Assembly (NCBI RefSeq): GCF_000292525.1
Contig: NZ_AEYF01000015.1
Location: forward strand, 62,001 to 126,000
DNA length: 64,000 nucleotides
Direction of reading: 5' to 3'
Origin: Rhizobium sp. CCGE 510
GTDB taxonomy: Bacteria; Pseudomonadota; Alphaproteobacteria; Rhizobiales; Rhizobiaceae
Within the stretch, counting starts at the first letter, position 1. Each line of letters begins with the position of its first letter. A model generated the notes under the pieces. The model made no database searches, had not been told where the DNA came from, and saw only the letters and a list, made by a program, of their open reading frames with translations. Both the position numbers and the translations under genes were made by a program. Below, in pieces: positions 6,532-15,127 of this stretch.

Positions 6532-8751
6532 TTACAGGAGAAAATCGCCTGCCCCCAGGTGGACGAGGCCCTTCAGCTGAACCTGGAAGTCCTGAACGCC
6601 GTCGCCGTTCAGGTCGCCCTGGATAACGGTAGCATCGCTCGCAGACCCAGCCTTGTCTTCATAGTGCCAAGTGAGCGCGCCAGCCTTGTGGTCGAAAGAG
6701 GCGTTCTCCTGTGCCAGCAAATGGAAGGCTCCATCGCCCTGCGCAGAGCCATTCGCATCTATCGCCGAGAAGTCCATCTTATCGACGCCTTTCTGGAAGT
6801 CGGTGATGACGTCGCGGTTCGAGCCGGACCCCATTTCCGCCAGTGCCTTGAAGGCAAACGTATCCGAGCTGGCGCCACCGGTCATGATGTCTTTTCCGGC
6901 CCCGCCTTGGATAACGTTGCTGCCGCTATTGCCGGTCAGCACGTCGTTGTAGCTTGAGCCAGTCAAGTTCTCGATGCTGATGAACTTGTCACCGGTGGCA
7001 TACCCGCCCGATGCGGCCCCAGTTGCCAGGTTGACGTTGACCGCCCCGGTGGAGACCCCATAGGTGGCCGTGTCGCTGTCACTACCGCCGTCGAGCTTGT
7101 CCGCGCCGGCGCCGCCGTCCAGCTTGTCCGCGCCAGCCCCGCCAGTGAGAACGTTGCTGCCGTTATTGCCGCCGGTCAGTACGTCGTTGTAGCTGGAGCC
7201 AGTCAAGTTTTCGATGCCGACGATCTTGTCACCGGCTGCTTGCCCGCCCGATGCAGCTCCAGTCGCCAAGCTGACGTTGACCGCGCCGGAGCCCGCATAG
7301 CTGGCCGTATCGTTGCCGCTACCGCCGTCGAGCACGTCCGCGCCGGCCCCGCCCTTCAACACGTCACTGCCGCCGAGACCCTTGAAGGTTTCGTTGCCAC
7401 CGTTGGACTGACCGGTGTGGGGCAGGATGTCATTGCCGTTGGTGCCAATGAATTCCTTCGTCGTCGGCGGGGTTGGCGTTGTCGGTTGCGTCGGCGTAGT
7501 TGGCGTTCCCGGTTGTGTCGGCGTGGTCGGCGTTCCCGGCTGCGTCGGCGTTCCCGGTGCCGAGCTGGAGCCTGATTCGTAGGCACCAATATCGACAGAT
7601 CCGACGACGCGAGTGTGGCCGTCCAGATCGACCGAGCCGACGCCGTACTTGGTGGTTCCGCCGTCGATCGCCGACGAGCCGGAGCCAAGGTGGAAGTTGT
7701 CGCTTGCTGCCCCCGCGAATTTCGGGTCGACGCCGAGCTTGTTACCGTTCGCCGTGCTCGGCATCGCGTTGCCGCCGTCGGTCTTGACCGATGCCTGGCC
7801 GGCCGTGCCGTTGTAGGTGATGTTGTTGGCCCAGACGACGTTGTTGTTGGCGCCGCCGGTAGACGTGTTATCGATCGCAGTGTTGTTCTTGTTGACCGAT
7901 GGATCCGCAACGGCAATGTTGTTGACCCAAGTGTTGTTGTTCGACGCCGAGTTGCTCAGCTCGCCGCGCCAGGTGCCGGTGTTCGCCGGGTCCTGATTGT
8001 TGTGGTATGCGGTGTTGTTCTGCACCGTGACGGAGTCGCTCCAGGTAACCTGGATGCCTTTGCCGCCGTTATCGTAGACGAGGTTGTTGTCAACCAGGGT
8101 CTTGAATGTGTAGTTCGGGTGACCGCTCGTCTGCGTGCTCTGGAAATCATCGATGATGATGCCGTTGCCATCCGTGTGCGCACCCGACTTCGTGACGTTG
8201 TCGTGCGAGACGTTGTTGCGAACGATCGTCCGGTAGCCGTCCGTCGAGGTATCGCCTGTAATGTTCCGGTTCTGGTAGATCGAGATCCCCGAGTACCAGC
8301 CCGATGACGCGTTATTGTAGGTCTCGTTCCCTTCGATGCGGATGAAGTCCGATTGGTTGAACTGAATGCCCGACTCCCCGCTGTCGTGGACAGTATTGTT
8401 GAGGATTTGGATGTGGTGGACGTTGTTCGCTTCGATGCCGTCGCCGGTGCCGCCTTTGATGTCGAAGCCGTTGATGACCACGTAATTGCCGTTGACACTG
8501 ATCCCGGTGTACGAGCCCGCTGGTGGCCGGATCAGGGCTGCGCCGGGCACTTCCGAGCGCAGCGTGATGTTGCCAGCCGCCGAGCCGTCCTTGTCGATGT
8601 GAATACTCTCGTTGTAGGTCCCCGGCTTCACCACGACCTCGTCGCCTGGCTTAAGGTTCGACGCCATCGCGTCGCTGATCGTACGGAAAGGAGAGGAGGT
8701 ACTGCCGTTACCGTTGCTGCTGCCAGTCGTCGCTACGTAGTATGTTGTCAT
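6532..8751 (-). CDS. Secreted right-handed beta-helix protein with RTX calcium-binding repeats (putative polysaccharide-active exoprotein)
   Basis: A 739-residue protein without a Sec signal. Residues 1-390 form a right-handed parallel beta-helix rich in Asn (turns such as HIQILNNTVHDSGESGI), starting YYVATTGSSNGNGS...FRTISDA as in PL9-type and DUF1565 pectate-lyase-like proteins. Residues 397-431 are a Thr/Pro/Gln linker. Residues 433-626 hold two hemolysin-type nonapeptide blocks (GGAGADxLxGG) inside an 80-residue duplication. Residues 627-739 resemble the serralysin C-terminal domain, including DLNGDGVQDF, and the protein ends DFLL, a typical type I secretion signal. It is probably exported by a PrsDE-like system encoded elsewhere and acts on, or binds, surface or plant polysaccharide; the substrate is unknown. 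The ATG at 8751 follows GAGGAAC. Confidence 0.88.
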   Translation of the reverse strand: MTTYYVATTGSSNGNGSTSSPFRTISDAMASNLKPGDEVVVKPGTYNESIHIDKDGSAAGNITLRSEVPGAALIRPPAGSYTGISVNGNYVVINGFDIKGGTGDGIEANNVHHIQILNNTVHDSGESGIQFNQSDFIRIEGNETYNNASSGWYSGISIYQNRNITGDTSTDGYRTIVRNNVSHDNVTKSGAHTDGNGIIIDDFQSTQTSGHPNYTFKTLVDNNLVYDNGGKGIQVTWSDSVTVQNNTAYHNNQDPANTGTWRGELSNSASNNNTWVNNIAVADPSVNKNNTAIDNTSTGGANNNVVWANNITYNGTAGQASVKTDGGNAMPSTANGNKLGVDPKFAGAASDNFHLGSGSSAIDGGTTKYGVGSVDLDGHTRVVGSVDIGAYESGSSSAPGTPTQPGTPTTPTQPGTPTTPTQPTTPTPPTTKEFIGTNGNDILPHTGQSNGGNETFKGLGGSDVLKGGAGADVLDGGSGNDTASYAGSGAVNVSLATGAASGGQAAGDKIVGIENLTGSSYNDVLTGGNNGSNVLTGGAGADKLDGGAGADKLDGGSDSDTATYGVSTGAVNVNLATGAASGGYATGDKFISIENLTGSSYNDVLTGNSGSNVIQGGAGKDIMTGGASSDTFAFKALAEMGSGSNRDVITDFQKGVDKMDFSAIDANGSAQGDGAFHLLAQENASFDHKAGALTWHYEDKAGSASDATVIQGDLNGDGVQDFQVQLKGLVHLGAGDFLL

Positions 8752-9229
8752 GGTCTTGTTCCTCAACCCCTGCCCGTTAATATTTTAGGTTAATCCAGCG
8801 TTACGGCGGCAGGTTATAGGGCGACATTTTGGAGCGCGCAACAGCAACGCGACAGTAAGTGCTTGACAAGCATAGCCTTATTGCTGCCACATTATCTTAA
8901 TCACTCCGATGTTACGTTTTGAAATATTTGCGGAATTTTGAGTCGCCCAAATTGGGGCAATATAAATGTCTCGTATTCCGAGAATTATTCTTTCTGCAAC
9001 TACAGCGACATGCATCCATTGAAAACTTTAGGAAAACCTGATGGCGTGACTGGATTCCTCTCGCCAAAGGCGGAATAGTCATTTTTTTTGTGAATTTGGC
9101 AATTTTGGGCGGTCTCGCCCTGATAATTGGTACTGATCGAGATGGTAAGGGGGGCCTGACCGTCGAATCGGCTGCACCTCGAACGTCACAATCAGCCCCC
9201 GATCAAACGGATCGGCGATAAGGCAATGC
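8752..9229. other. AT-rich non-coding interval upstream of the RTX gene
   Basis: This 478-base stretch is markedly more AT-rich than its surroundings and has no convincing gene. It should contain the promoter of the minus-strand RTX gene. A perfect short palindrome, GCTTG-A-CAAGC at 8861-8871, lies 110 bases upstream of the RTX start and could be an operator. Confidence 0.4.
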
Positions 9230-9286
9230 CGTCATTTTCTCAGTCCGATACAGCGATCCCCAGCTACTCGGAACGCTGTTGCAGGC

Positions 9287-9647
9287 ATGCCGCAAAGAAC
9301 CGCCGACCACTCACTCGATGCCGGGCTGAACCACGGCCCAGTCATCTGCAGAGCGGGCGATCTCTTTGCATCGACCGTCAACATTGCAGCACGAATCGCA
9401 GCTCTCTCATCACCCGGTCAATTGCTCGCCAACCCATTGCAAAAGCGGCTGGCACGAGAGGTATCCGGGTGCGAGACCTCGGACCGGTGGCGCTTAGACC
9501 GGTGGCGGGGAAGTCCCTCTCCATGTAATCGAGCTTGCTCCGTCGACCGGCCCGGCTTGGATCAATCCGCCGTGCAAGATCCATGCAGCATATTCATTTC
9601 GGCCGCGGCTCGATCCGGAAACTCATCGGACTTGCGGGCAGGCGTAG
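9287..9647 (+). pseudogene. Frameshifted remnant of a class III adenylate/guanylate cyclase
   Basis: Three successive reading frames give parts of one protein. Frame 2 reads AGLNHGPVICRAGDLF followed by ASTVNIAARIAALSSPGQLL, the second half of a class III nucleotidyl cyclase domain. Frame 1 continues IRVRDLGPVALRPVAGK, and frame 3 finishes VPLHVIELAPSTGPAWINPP then CKIH, stopping at 9645-9647. At least two frameshifts separate them and the N-terminal half of the catalytic domain is absent. Rhizobium genomes carry many such cyclases, so loss of one copy is believable. The exact left edge is uncertain. Confidence 0.75.
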
Positions 9648-9650
9648 TTG

Positions 9651-9681
9651 ATAAGCCCCCCCGCAATACGGTGGGGCTTAT
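9651..9681 (-). terminator. Terminator-like hairpin downstream of the 103-residue exported protein gene
   Basis: ATAAGCCCC at 9651-9659 pairs with GGGGCTTAT at 9673-9681. It lies 33 bases beyond the stop of the minus-strand gene ending at 9714 and just after the cyclase remnant on the plus strand. Confidence 0.55.
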
Positions 9682-9713
9682 ACCTTCGAATTTCTATCGC
9701 GGATTGGCTCTTC

Positions 9714-10025
9714 TTAGCGATCCAAGAAATGCTCGAAGTATACATGGGGAATGGGATAGGCGTAGACGCCTCGGTCGACGAAGCCGCGTCTGGAGAGGCA
9801 GTTTCTGAGCGCCGCGTTGTAAAGCAGGCTTTGCGGATCCGGCGAGCCGCGCCTCAACGAGCCTGCCTCCGGCACGCACCACCGGAGCGCCTTGTCGTAT
9901 CGAGCCAGGAGGACCGGGTCGGTATCGACCCGGATGCCTCTGTAGGATTGATAGTTTGAAGGGGATTCCGCGGCCGAAATACAGCCCAAGCTAAGCGCAA
10001 CGCCGACGACTGCCATCAATCTCAT
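9714..10025 (-). CDS. Small exported protein of unknown function
   Basis: A 103-residue protein that begins with a short signal peptide (MRLMAVVGVALSLGCISAAE). The Cys at residue 15 sits in an imperfect lipobox, so export as a soluble or lipid-anchored protein is undecided. The mature part has two further Cys residues (RWCVPEAG and RNCLSRRG), which could form a disulfide, and ends in an aromatic-rich tail. AGGGGAGA lies upstream. I do not recognise a family. It stands alone between the cyclase remnant and the DUF3597 gene. Confidence 0.6.
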   Translation of the reverse strand: MRLMAVVGVALSLGCISAAESPSNYQSYRGIRVDTDPVLLARYDKALRWCVPEAGSLRRGSPDPQSLLYNAALRNCLSRRGFVDRGVYAYPIPHVYFEHFLDR

Positions 10026-10203
10026 TGGATTTCATTCTCCCCTGATCGATTATCGAAGTAATCGAGGGGAACGTTATTGGTTCCAATGCCTGCGGGCAAG
10101 GGGACTCACAGCCTCCGATCCGATCGGCGTGTGCCCCGGATTGCCGACGCTTCTGCGCCAGATGAGCATCTGTCGCGAAGCGCCGGCAGTTCTCGCTCAT
10201 CGA

Positions 10204-10650
10204 TTAATCGAGCAGATCGGCCGGTACTTTGCCGCCGTTTTCCGAAAGCCGCTTCATCAGCGCCTTGTGCAGCCACATATTCATTTTGGCGGAATCGCCA
10301 CTGTCGCCGGTATAGCCGAGCTCGGTGGCGAGTTCCTTGCGCTCGGCCATGCTCGCATCCATCCCAACGGCTTTCATCAAGTCGACGATCGAGCGACGCC
10401 AATCGAGTTTCTGGCCGCTCTTTTTCACGGCCGCGTCCAGGATAGGGACGATATCGACTGTGGCTGTGGCGGCGGCTGTGGTTGAAGCCGGCTTGCTCGG
10501 AGCGGGAGAGGCTGCAGGTGCGGTACTGGGCGGTGGCGACGGCGAGACAGGAGCCTGCGCGGGCTGCGTCTTTGGCGCGCCTGATGCAACGGGTTCGGCT
10601 GCTTTCGCTTCTCCGAAGATTGCATGTTTGATCTTGTCGAAAATGCCCAT
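10204..10650 (-). CDS. DUF3597 domain protein
   Basis: A 148-residue protein starting MGIFDKIKHAIFG, followed by an Ala/Pro/Ser-rich linker (about residues 18-62) and a C-terminal DUF3597 domain that reads DIVPILDAAVKKSGQKLDWR, RSIVDLMKAVGMDAS and GYTGDSGDSAKMNMWLHKAL. The domain resembles a small helical fold found across proteobacteria, with no assigned biochemical role. The start at 10650 has a strong GGAGG nine bases upstream; in-frame codons further upstream are not supported. Confidence 0.85.
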   Translation of the reverse strand: MGIFDKIKHAIFGEAKAAEPVASGAPKTQPAQAPVSPSPPPSTAPAASPAPSKPASTTAAATATVDIVPILDAAVKKSGQKLDWRRSIVDLMKAVGMDASMAERKELATELGYTGDSGDSAKMNMWLHKALMKRLSENGGKVPADLLD

Positions 10651-11155
10651 TCTTGAACCTCCAGTTTCATTAGATGAGACCATGCTGAAACATGGACCTC
10701 CTGCCTGATATATCCAGAAGGAGGGGAAGTTATTTTTGGTCATCTCAATCGGTGGTGGAAAGTCAAATTCCAGGCAAGGTGCAGCGATCTTTTCGAAAAC
10801 GCTGCAAATGGATCAATCGCATGCTGATCGCATCGAGTACCGAGCTTTGCTTGCCGGCACGCAAGGTTCCTGACGCAAGCGCCAAGCATATACGCAACCG
10901 GCGCTTCCGTCGCTGCACGACATGTTCGCTTTTGGCACAGTCAGTTTGTCGATTCACATTTCAATAACCGTGAAAGATCATTCCCTGCCACTGAGCCGAC
11001 TTGCCGTGCAGGGGAGTGAAACATTCGTCAACCCTTCACGTTGCCTTGCCATGGACGTCTTGCAGGTTGCAGGCGTCCAGACGATCGAAGGCACGCGCGT
11101 TCCTCGATTTTCGATTGCCGGGCAGGTCGCTCGGCGAATGGAAACGGAGGAAGAT
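10651..11155. other. Divergent intergenic interval
   Basis: These 505 bases separate the minus-strand DUF3597 gene from the plus-strand repeat protein. They contain only short open frames without ribosome-binding sites, so I see no gene. The promoters of both neighbours should lie here, but no convincing -35/-10 pair stands out. Confidence 0.5.
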
Positions 11156-11812
11156 ATGACCGATAATCACAATAGACTATCCTTGGCAGTGCTTGCATCC
11201 ACCTGCGCCCTGCTTGCCATGCCGACAAGCGATGCACACGCTATCGACGTCGGCGTATCGGTAAATGCCGGCAATGCCGTCAGCGCCGACGTCGGAGCAT
11301 CGCTGGGCGGCGGTAATGGCGTCAACGCCGATGCCAATGCGTCCGTCGGCGGTTCGAGCGGCGTCAATGCCGATGCGACAGCCAATGCCGGCGGCGGCCG
11401 GAGCGTAGATGCCAATGTCAATGCCGGTGTCGGCGGCGGCAAAGGTCTCGACGCGAACGCCAATGCCAGGCTCGGCGGCGGGCGCGGCGTCAATGCCGAT
11501 CTCAATGCACGCATCGGCGGTTCCGACGGGCTTGATACCGACGCCACGGCCTCGGTCAGACGCGGCAGCGGTGTCGATGCCGATCTTGCCATCGGCAGGG
11601 CAGGCGGCAGCAACAAACCCGCGGCTGAGGAGACCCTCAGTGCATCGCAGGCCCGCACTTTGGAGGCCTTCCGGGCGAGGCCGGTCAACGAACAGCGCAA
11701 GATGCTCGTTCGCTGCGCTGATATCTCATCGCCGGGCGGCGTTGCGTCAGGCGGCTCCGATTCCGGTCTTGCCGGTCTCTGCAGCCTATTGAAGGCGATA
11801 GCCTCGCGCTGA
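11156..11812 (+). CDS. Exported protein with tandem 14-residue Gly/Ala/Asn/Asp repeats
   Basis: A 218-residue protein with a signal peptide (cleavage about AHA-IDV near residue 29). Residues 44-141 are seven tandem repeats of 14 residues, pattern A-D-x-N-A-x-x-G-G-x-x-G-V-N/D, with degenerate copies on either side. The C-terminal 60 residues are not repetitive and contain two Cys (VRCADISS and GLCSLLKA). The ATG at 11156 is preceded by GGAGGAAGAT, much better than upstream in-frame starts. The period and composition suggest an extended beta-solenoid or calcium-binding surface, by inference. Function unknown. Confidence 0.8.
   Translation: MTDNHNRLSLAVLASTCALLAMPTSDAHAIDVGVSVNAGNAVSADVGASLGGGNGVNADANASVGGSSGVNADATANAGGGRSVDANVNAGVGGGKGLDANANARLGGGRGVNADLNARIGGSDGLDTDATASVRRGSGVDADLAIGRAGGSNKPAAEETLSASQARTLEAFRARPVNEQRKMLVRCADISSPGGVASGGSDSGLAGLCSLLKAIASR
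11285..11578 (+). repeat. 42-bp tandem repeat array (seven units, coding)
   Basis: Seven units of 42 bases encode the 14-residue repeats of the exported protein. The units have diverged at the nucleotide level but keep GGCGGC and GTCAATGCCGAT cores. Confidence 0.75.
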
Positions 11813-11817
11813 ATACG

Positions 11818-11853
11818 AAAGACCCGCCGAGCCGGAGGGCGAGGCGGGTCTTT
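11818..11853. terminator. Bidirectional rho-independent terminator
   Basis: AAAGACCCGCC pairs with GGCGGGTCTTT around a 14-base loop. It sits between the convergent ends of the repeat-protein gene and aapP and has A and T runs on both sides, so it can serve both. Confidence 0.85.
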
Positions 11854-11874
11854 GAAAGGTATCAGTGCTTGAGC

Positions 11875-12648
11875 TTAGTGCAGGATCTGGCTGAGGAACA
11901 GCTTGGTGCGTTCGTGCTGCGGATTGTCGAAGAACTCGGCCGGCGAATTCTGCTCGACGATCTGGCCCTGGTCCATAAAGATGACCCGGTTGGCAACCTG
12001 GCGGGCAAAGCCCATTTCATGGGTGACGCAGAGCATGGTCATGCCTTCCTCGGCAAGACCCACCATGGTGTCGAGCACTTCCTTGATCATCTCAGGATCG
12101 AGCGCCGAGGTTGGTTCGTCGAACAGCATGATCTTCGGGTTCATGCACAGCGACCGGGCGATCGCCACACGCTGCTGCTGGCCGCCGGAAAGCTGGCCTG
12201 GATATTTGTTGGCCTGCTCGGGGATCTTGACGCGCTTCAGAAAGTGCATGGCGACCTCTTCCGCCTGCTTCTTCGGCATTTTGCGCACCCAGATCGGCGC
12301 CAAAGTGCAGTTTTCAAGGATCGTCAGGTGCGGGAAGAGGTTGAAGTGCTGGAACACCATGCCGACTTCGCGCCTGACCTCGTCAATCTTTTTCAGGTCG
12401 TTGGTGAGTTCGGTGCCGTCGACGATAATGCGGCCCTTCTGATGCTCTTCCAGGCGGTTGATGCAGCGGATCATCGTCGACTTGCCGGAACCCGACGGGC
12501 CGGCGATGACGATGCGCTCGCCGCGCATGACCTTGAGGTTGATGTCGCGCAGCACGTGGAAATCGCCGTACCACTTGTTCATATTGACGATATCGACCGC
12601 CACTTCCGTTGCGGAAACGGTGAGTTTTTTAGCTGGAGCTTCAGCCAT
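11875..12648 (-). CDS. aapP: General L-amino acid ABC transporter, ATP-binding protein AapP
   Basis: A 257-residue ABC ATPase of the polar amino-acid type that powers uptake by AapJQM at the inner membrane. Walker A is GPSGSGKST (50-58), the Q-loop glutamine is Q100, the signature LSGGQQQR begins at 153, Walker B is IMLFDE (173-178), and the H-loop is His210. It is the last gene of the minus-strand order aapJ-aapQ-aapM-aapP, matching the Rhizobium leguminosarum aap operon, and is followed by a terminator. Confidence 0.95.
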   Translation of the reverse strand: MAEAPAKKLTVSATEVAVDIVNMNKWYGDFHVLRDINLKVMRGERIVIAGPSGSGKSTMIRCINRLEEHQKGRIIVDGTELTNDLKKIDEVRREVGMVFQHFNLFPHLTILENCTLAPIWVRKMPKKQAEEVAMHFLKRVKIPEQANKYPGQLSGGQQQRVAIARSLCMNPKIMLFDEPTSALDPEMIKEVLDTMVGLAEEGMTMLCVTHEMGFARQVANRVIFMDQGQIVEQNSPAEFFDNPQHERTKLFLSQILH

Positions 12649-12666
12649 GACTATATTCCCTCATTC

Positions 12667-13821
12667 TTATCGTTTGTGGCCGGTATCGAGATGGCGTTCC
12701 ATGAAGCCTGAATAGCGCGACATGCCGAAGCAGAACAGCCAGAAGATGAAGCCCGCGAAGATCAGACCCGTGATCGGCGTGACCGCGCTCGCCCAGTTGG
12801 CATCGGAGAAGTTCAGTTTCACGATGCCGAGCAGATCGAACATGCCGATAATGGTGACCAGCGATGTGTCCTTGAACGTTCCGATGAAGGTGTTCACGAT
12901 GCTCGGGATCACCAGCTTGATGGCTTGCGGCATGATGATCAGCCGGGTCTTCTGCCAATAGCCAAGGCCAAGCGAATCTGCGCCTTCGAACTGTCCCTTC
13001 GGGATCGCCTGAAGGCCGCCTCGGATGACTTCCGCCATATAGGCCGACGTGAAAATGGAAACACCGATCAGCGCCCGCAGGAGTTTGTCCACGTTCCAGC
13101 CCGTGGGAAGGAAAAGCGGCAGCATCACGCTTGCCATGAACAGAACGGTGATCAGCGGAACGCCTCGAATGACCTCGATGAAAGTAACGCAGAGCATGCG
13201 GATGACGGGCATCTTCGAGCGCCGTCCCAGCGCTAGCAGAATGCCGCAGGGTAAAGAAACGGCAATGCCGACAAAGGACAGGACGAGTGTCACCATCAAC
13301 CCGCCCCAGAGCGGTGTGTCCACCACTTCGAGGCCGTACCCCCCGTGAAGAAGCCAGAAGGCGATGATCGGCAGGACGGCGAACAGAAGAATGGCGTTCA
13401 GGCCCTTGCGCGGTGCCGACGGGATAAGCATCGGAACCAGAAGCACAATGAAGAGGATCCCGACGATCGCCGGCCTCCAACGCTCACTGAGCGGATAGCG
13501 GCCGAAGATGAACTGATCGTACTTGGCGCTGATGAAGGCCCAGCATGCGCCACTCCAGCCGTCAGGCTGGATGCCGCCTTGGACCGTCGTCGCGCAGAAT
13601 GTCCGGTCCGGCCCGAACCATACGGCCTGGATGAATAGCCAGTTGACGAGATGCGGCACGGCCCATGCGATCAGCGCAAGGGCCAGGATCGTCAGGATCA
13701 CGTCTTTCGGGGTAGCAAGGAGATTACGGCGTATCCAGGCGCCGGCCCCTCTTTCTCCGCGTGGAGGCGGCTCGGCGGCGAGGATTGACGTTCTGACGAA
13801 GGGTTTATCGGTGATCGACAT
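12667..13821 (-). CDS. aapM: General L-amino acid ABC transporter, permease AapM
   Basis: A 384-residue inner-membrane permease of the HisMQ type. Several hydrophobic segments are visible from about residue 40, and the C-terminal half has the EAA-loop region ([20 protein letters not shown]) that contacts the ATPase. I chose the start at 13821 with GGAGAGATAAG before it. The start lies one base after the aapQ stop, so translation is probably coupled. It pairs with AapQ to form the channel. Confidence 0.94.
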   Translation of the reverse strand: MSITDKPFVRTSILAAEPPPRGERGAGAWIRRNLLATPKDVILTILALALIAWAVPHLVNWLFIQAVWFGPDRTFCATTVQGGIQPDGWSGACWAFISAKYDQFIFGRYPLSERWRPAIVGILFIVLLVPMLIPSAPRKGLNAILLFAVLPIIAFWLLHGGYGLEVVDTPLWGGLMVTLVLSFVGIAVSLPCGILLALGRRSKMPVIRMLCVTFIEVIRGVPLITVLFMASVMLPLFLPTGWNVDKLLRALIGVSIFTSAYMAEVIRGGLQAIPKGQFEGADSLGLGYWQKTRLIIMPQAIKLVIPSIVNTFIGTFKDTSLVTIIGMFDLLGIVKLNFSDANWASAVTPITGLIFAGFIFWLFCFGMSRYSGFMERHLDTGHKR

Positions 13822-13822
13822 C

Positions 13823-15025
13823 TTATCTCTCCACCAGTGCCATCTTGGCATTGAACCAATTCATGAACAGCGACGTGAGAATGCTCAAGCTGAGATAGAC
13901 GATGCCCCAGATGCAAACGATCTCGATTGCCTGACCGCTCTGGTTGAGGATCGTGCCGCCGACGGCAACGAGATCCGAAAAGCCGATCGCGATGGCGAGT
14001 GAGGAGTTCTTGGTCAGGTTCAAATACTGGCTGGTCAGCGGTGGGATGATGATGCGCAGCGCCTGTGGCACCACGACAAGTCTCGTGACGCTCGACGGAT
14101 GCAGCCCCAGCGCGCCGGCTGCCTCGGATTGCCCCTTTGGAACGCCGCGAATGCCGCCGCGAACGATCTCGGCGATGAACGAGGCGGTATAAAAGGACAG
14201 AGCGAGAAACAGCGACATGAATTCGGGGCCGACGACGGAGCCGCCAGTCAGGTTAAACTTTCCAGCGACCGGAACGTCGAAGCTTAGCGGAAAGCCGGAG
14301 ACAAGGAAGACCAGCAATGGCAAGCCGACGATCAGCGCGAGCGACGCCCATATCGTGTGGAAAGGCTGGCCGGTTGCAGCTTGGCGTTTATGGGCCCAGC
14401 GCGCCATGACGATAGCGACAACAATCCCGATCACCAGGGCGATACCGACCGCTATCATGCCTGTCTCGAAGATCGGCTTCGGGAAGGCTAGTCCTCTGTT
14501 ATTGAGGAACATGTTGAATGGCAGACCCACCGACTCGCGCGGCTGTGGCAAGACGGAGAGAACGCCGAGATACCAGAAAAAGATGACGAGCAGCGGTGGA
14601 ATGTTACGGAAGATTTCGACATAGACCGTGCAGAGCTTGGCAATCAGCCAGTTGTGCGACAGCCGGCCGATCCCGATCAGGAAGCCGATGATGGTCGCCG
14701 TGAATATGCCGGTCACCGCCACCAGCAAGGTATTCAGAATGCCGACGACAAGTGCGCGTGCATAAGTCGAGTCGCTCGAAAAGCTGATCAGTGACTGGCC
14801 GATTTCGAAACCTGCGCGACCGCGGAGAAAGCCGAAACCCGATGCCGTATTGCTACGGGCAAGGTTTACCGCCGTATTGTGGGCCACCCACCACACAAAC
14901 ACCACGAGAACAACGATCGTTAGAACCTGGAAAAATATGCTCCGGTATTTCGGGTCGTACATTGCCGACCGCAAAGTCCAGCCGGTGCCATGCAAAGGTG
15001 TCGTATCCACAGCCTCATGCGTCAT
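13823..15025 (-). CDS. aapQ: General L-amino acid ABC transporter, permease AapQ
   Basis: A 400-residue permease, the partner of AapM. It has an N-terminal membrane segment ([18 protein letters not shown]), a large periplasmic-side insertion typical of this subgroup, and the C-terminal EAA-type loop ([20 protein letters not shown]). It follows aapJ after a 102-base gap containing a strong stem-loop, which could set the ratio of binding protein to permease. Confidence 0.94.
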   Translation of the reverse strand: MTHEAVDTTPLHGTGWTLRSAMYDPKYRSIFFQVLTIVVLVVFVWWVAHNTAVNLARSNTASGFGFLRGRAGFEIGQSLISFSSDSTYARALVVGILNTLLVAVTGIFTATIIGFLIGIGRLSHNWLIAKLCTVYVEIFRNIPPLLVIFFWYLGVLSVLPQPRESVGLPFNMFLNNRGLAFPKPIFETGMIAVGIALVIGIVVAIVMARWAHKRQAATGQPFHTIWASLALIVGLPLLVFLVSGFPLSFDVPVAGKFNLTGGSVVGPEFMSLFLALSFYTASFIAEIVRGGIRGVPKGQSEAAGALGLHPSSVTRLVVVPQALRIIIPPLTSQYLNLTKNSSLAIAIGFSDLVAVGGTILNQSGQAIEIVCIWGIVYLSLSILTSLFMNWFNAKMALVER

Positions 15026-15081
15026 GCCGCGCCAATCCCCTTGTGCCCGTTATCGGGCTTTCTTTTTGCTTTTTGGAAGAT

Positions 15082-15106
15082 GGGAGGGCGGCTTGGCCGC
15101 CATCCC
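15082..15106 (-). terminator. Intercistronic stem-loop between aapJ and aapQ
   Basis: GGGAGGGCGGC (15082-15092) pairs with GCCGCCATCCC (15096-15106) with a single mismatch and a three-base loop. In ABC operons such hairpins after the binding-protein gene commonly cause partial termination or protect the upstream message; this is inferred by position. Confidence 0.6.
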
Positions 15107-15127
15107 GGGTTTTATGCCAGAGTTCGA

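Noticed and set aside
9991..10200. 69-codon minus-strand frame after the DUF3597 gene
   Set aside because: It starts just after the DUF3597 stop but has no ribosome-binding site, runs into the signal-peptide region of the next gene and has no domain.
11285..11578. Possible CRISPR-like array because of regular 42-bp periodicity
   Set aside because: The units are contiguous, diverged and in frame, and encode 14-residue repeats; there are no spacers.
11869..12711. Long open frame on the plus strand opposite aapP
   Set aside because: It is a GC-bias shadow of aapP, which has all ABC motifs; the antisense product has no family character.
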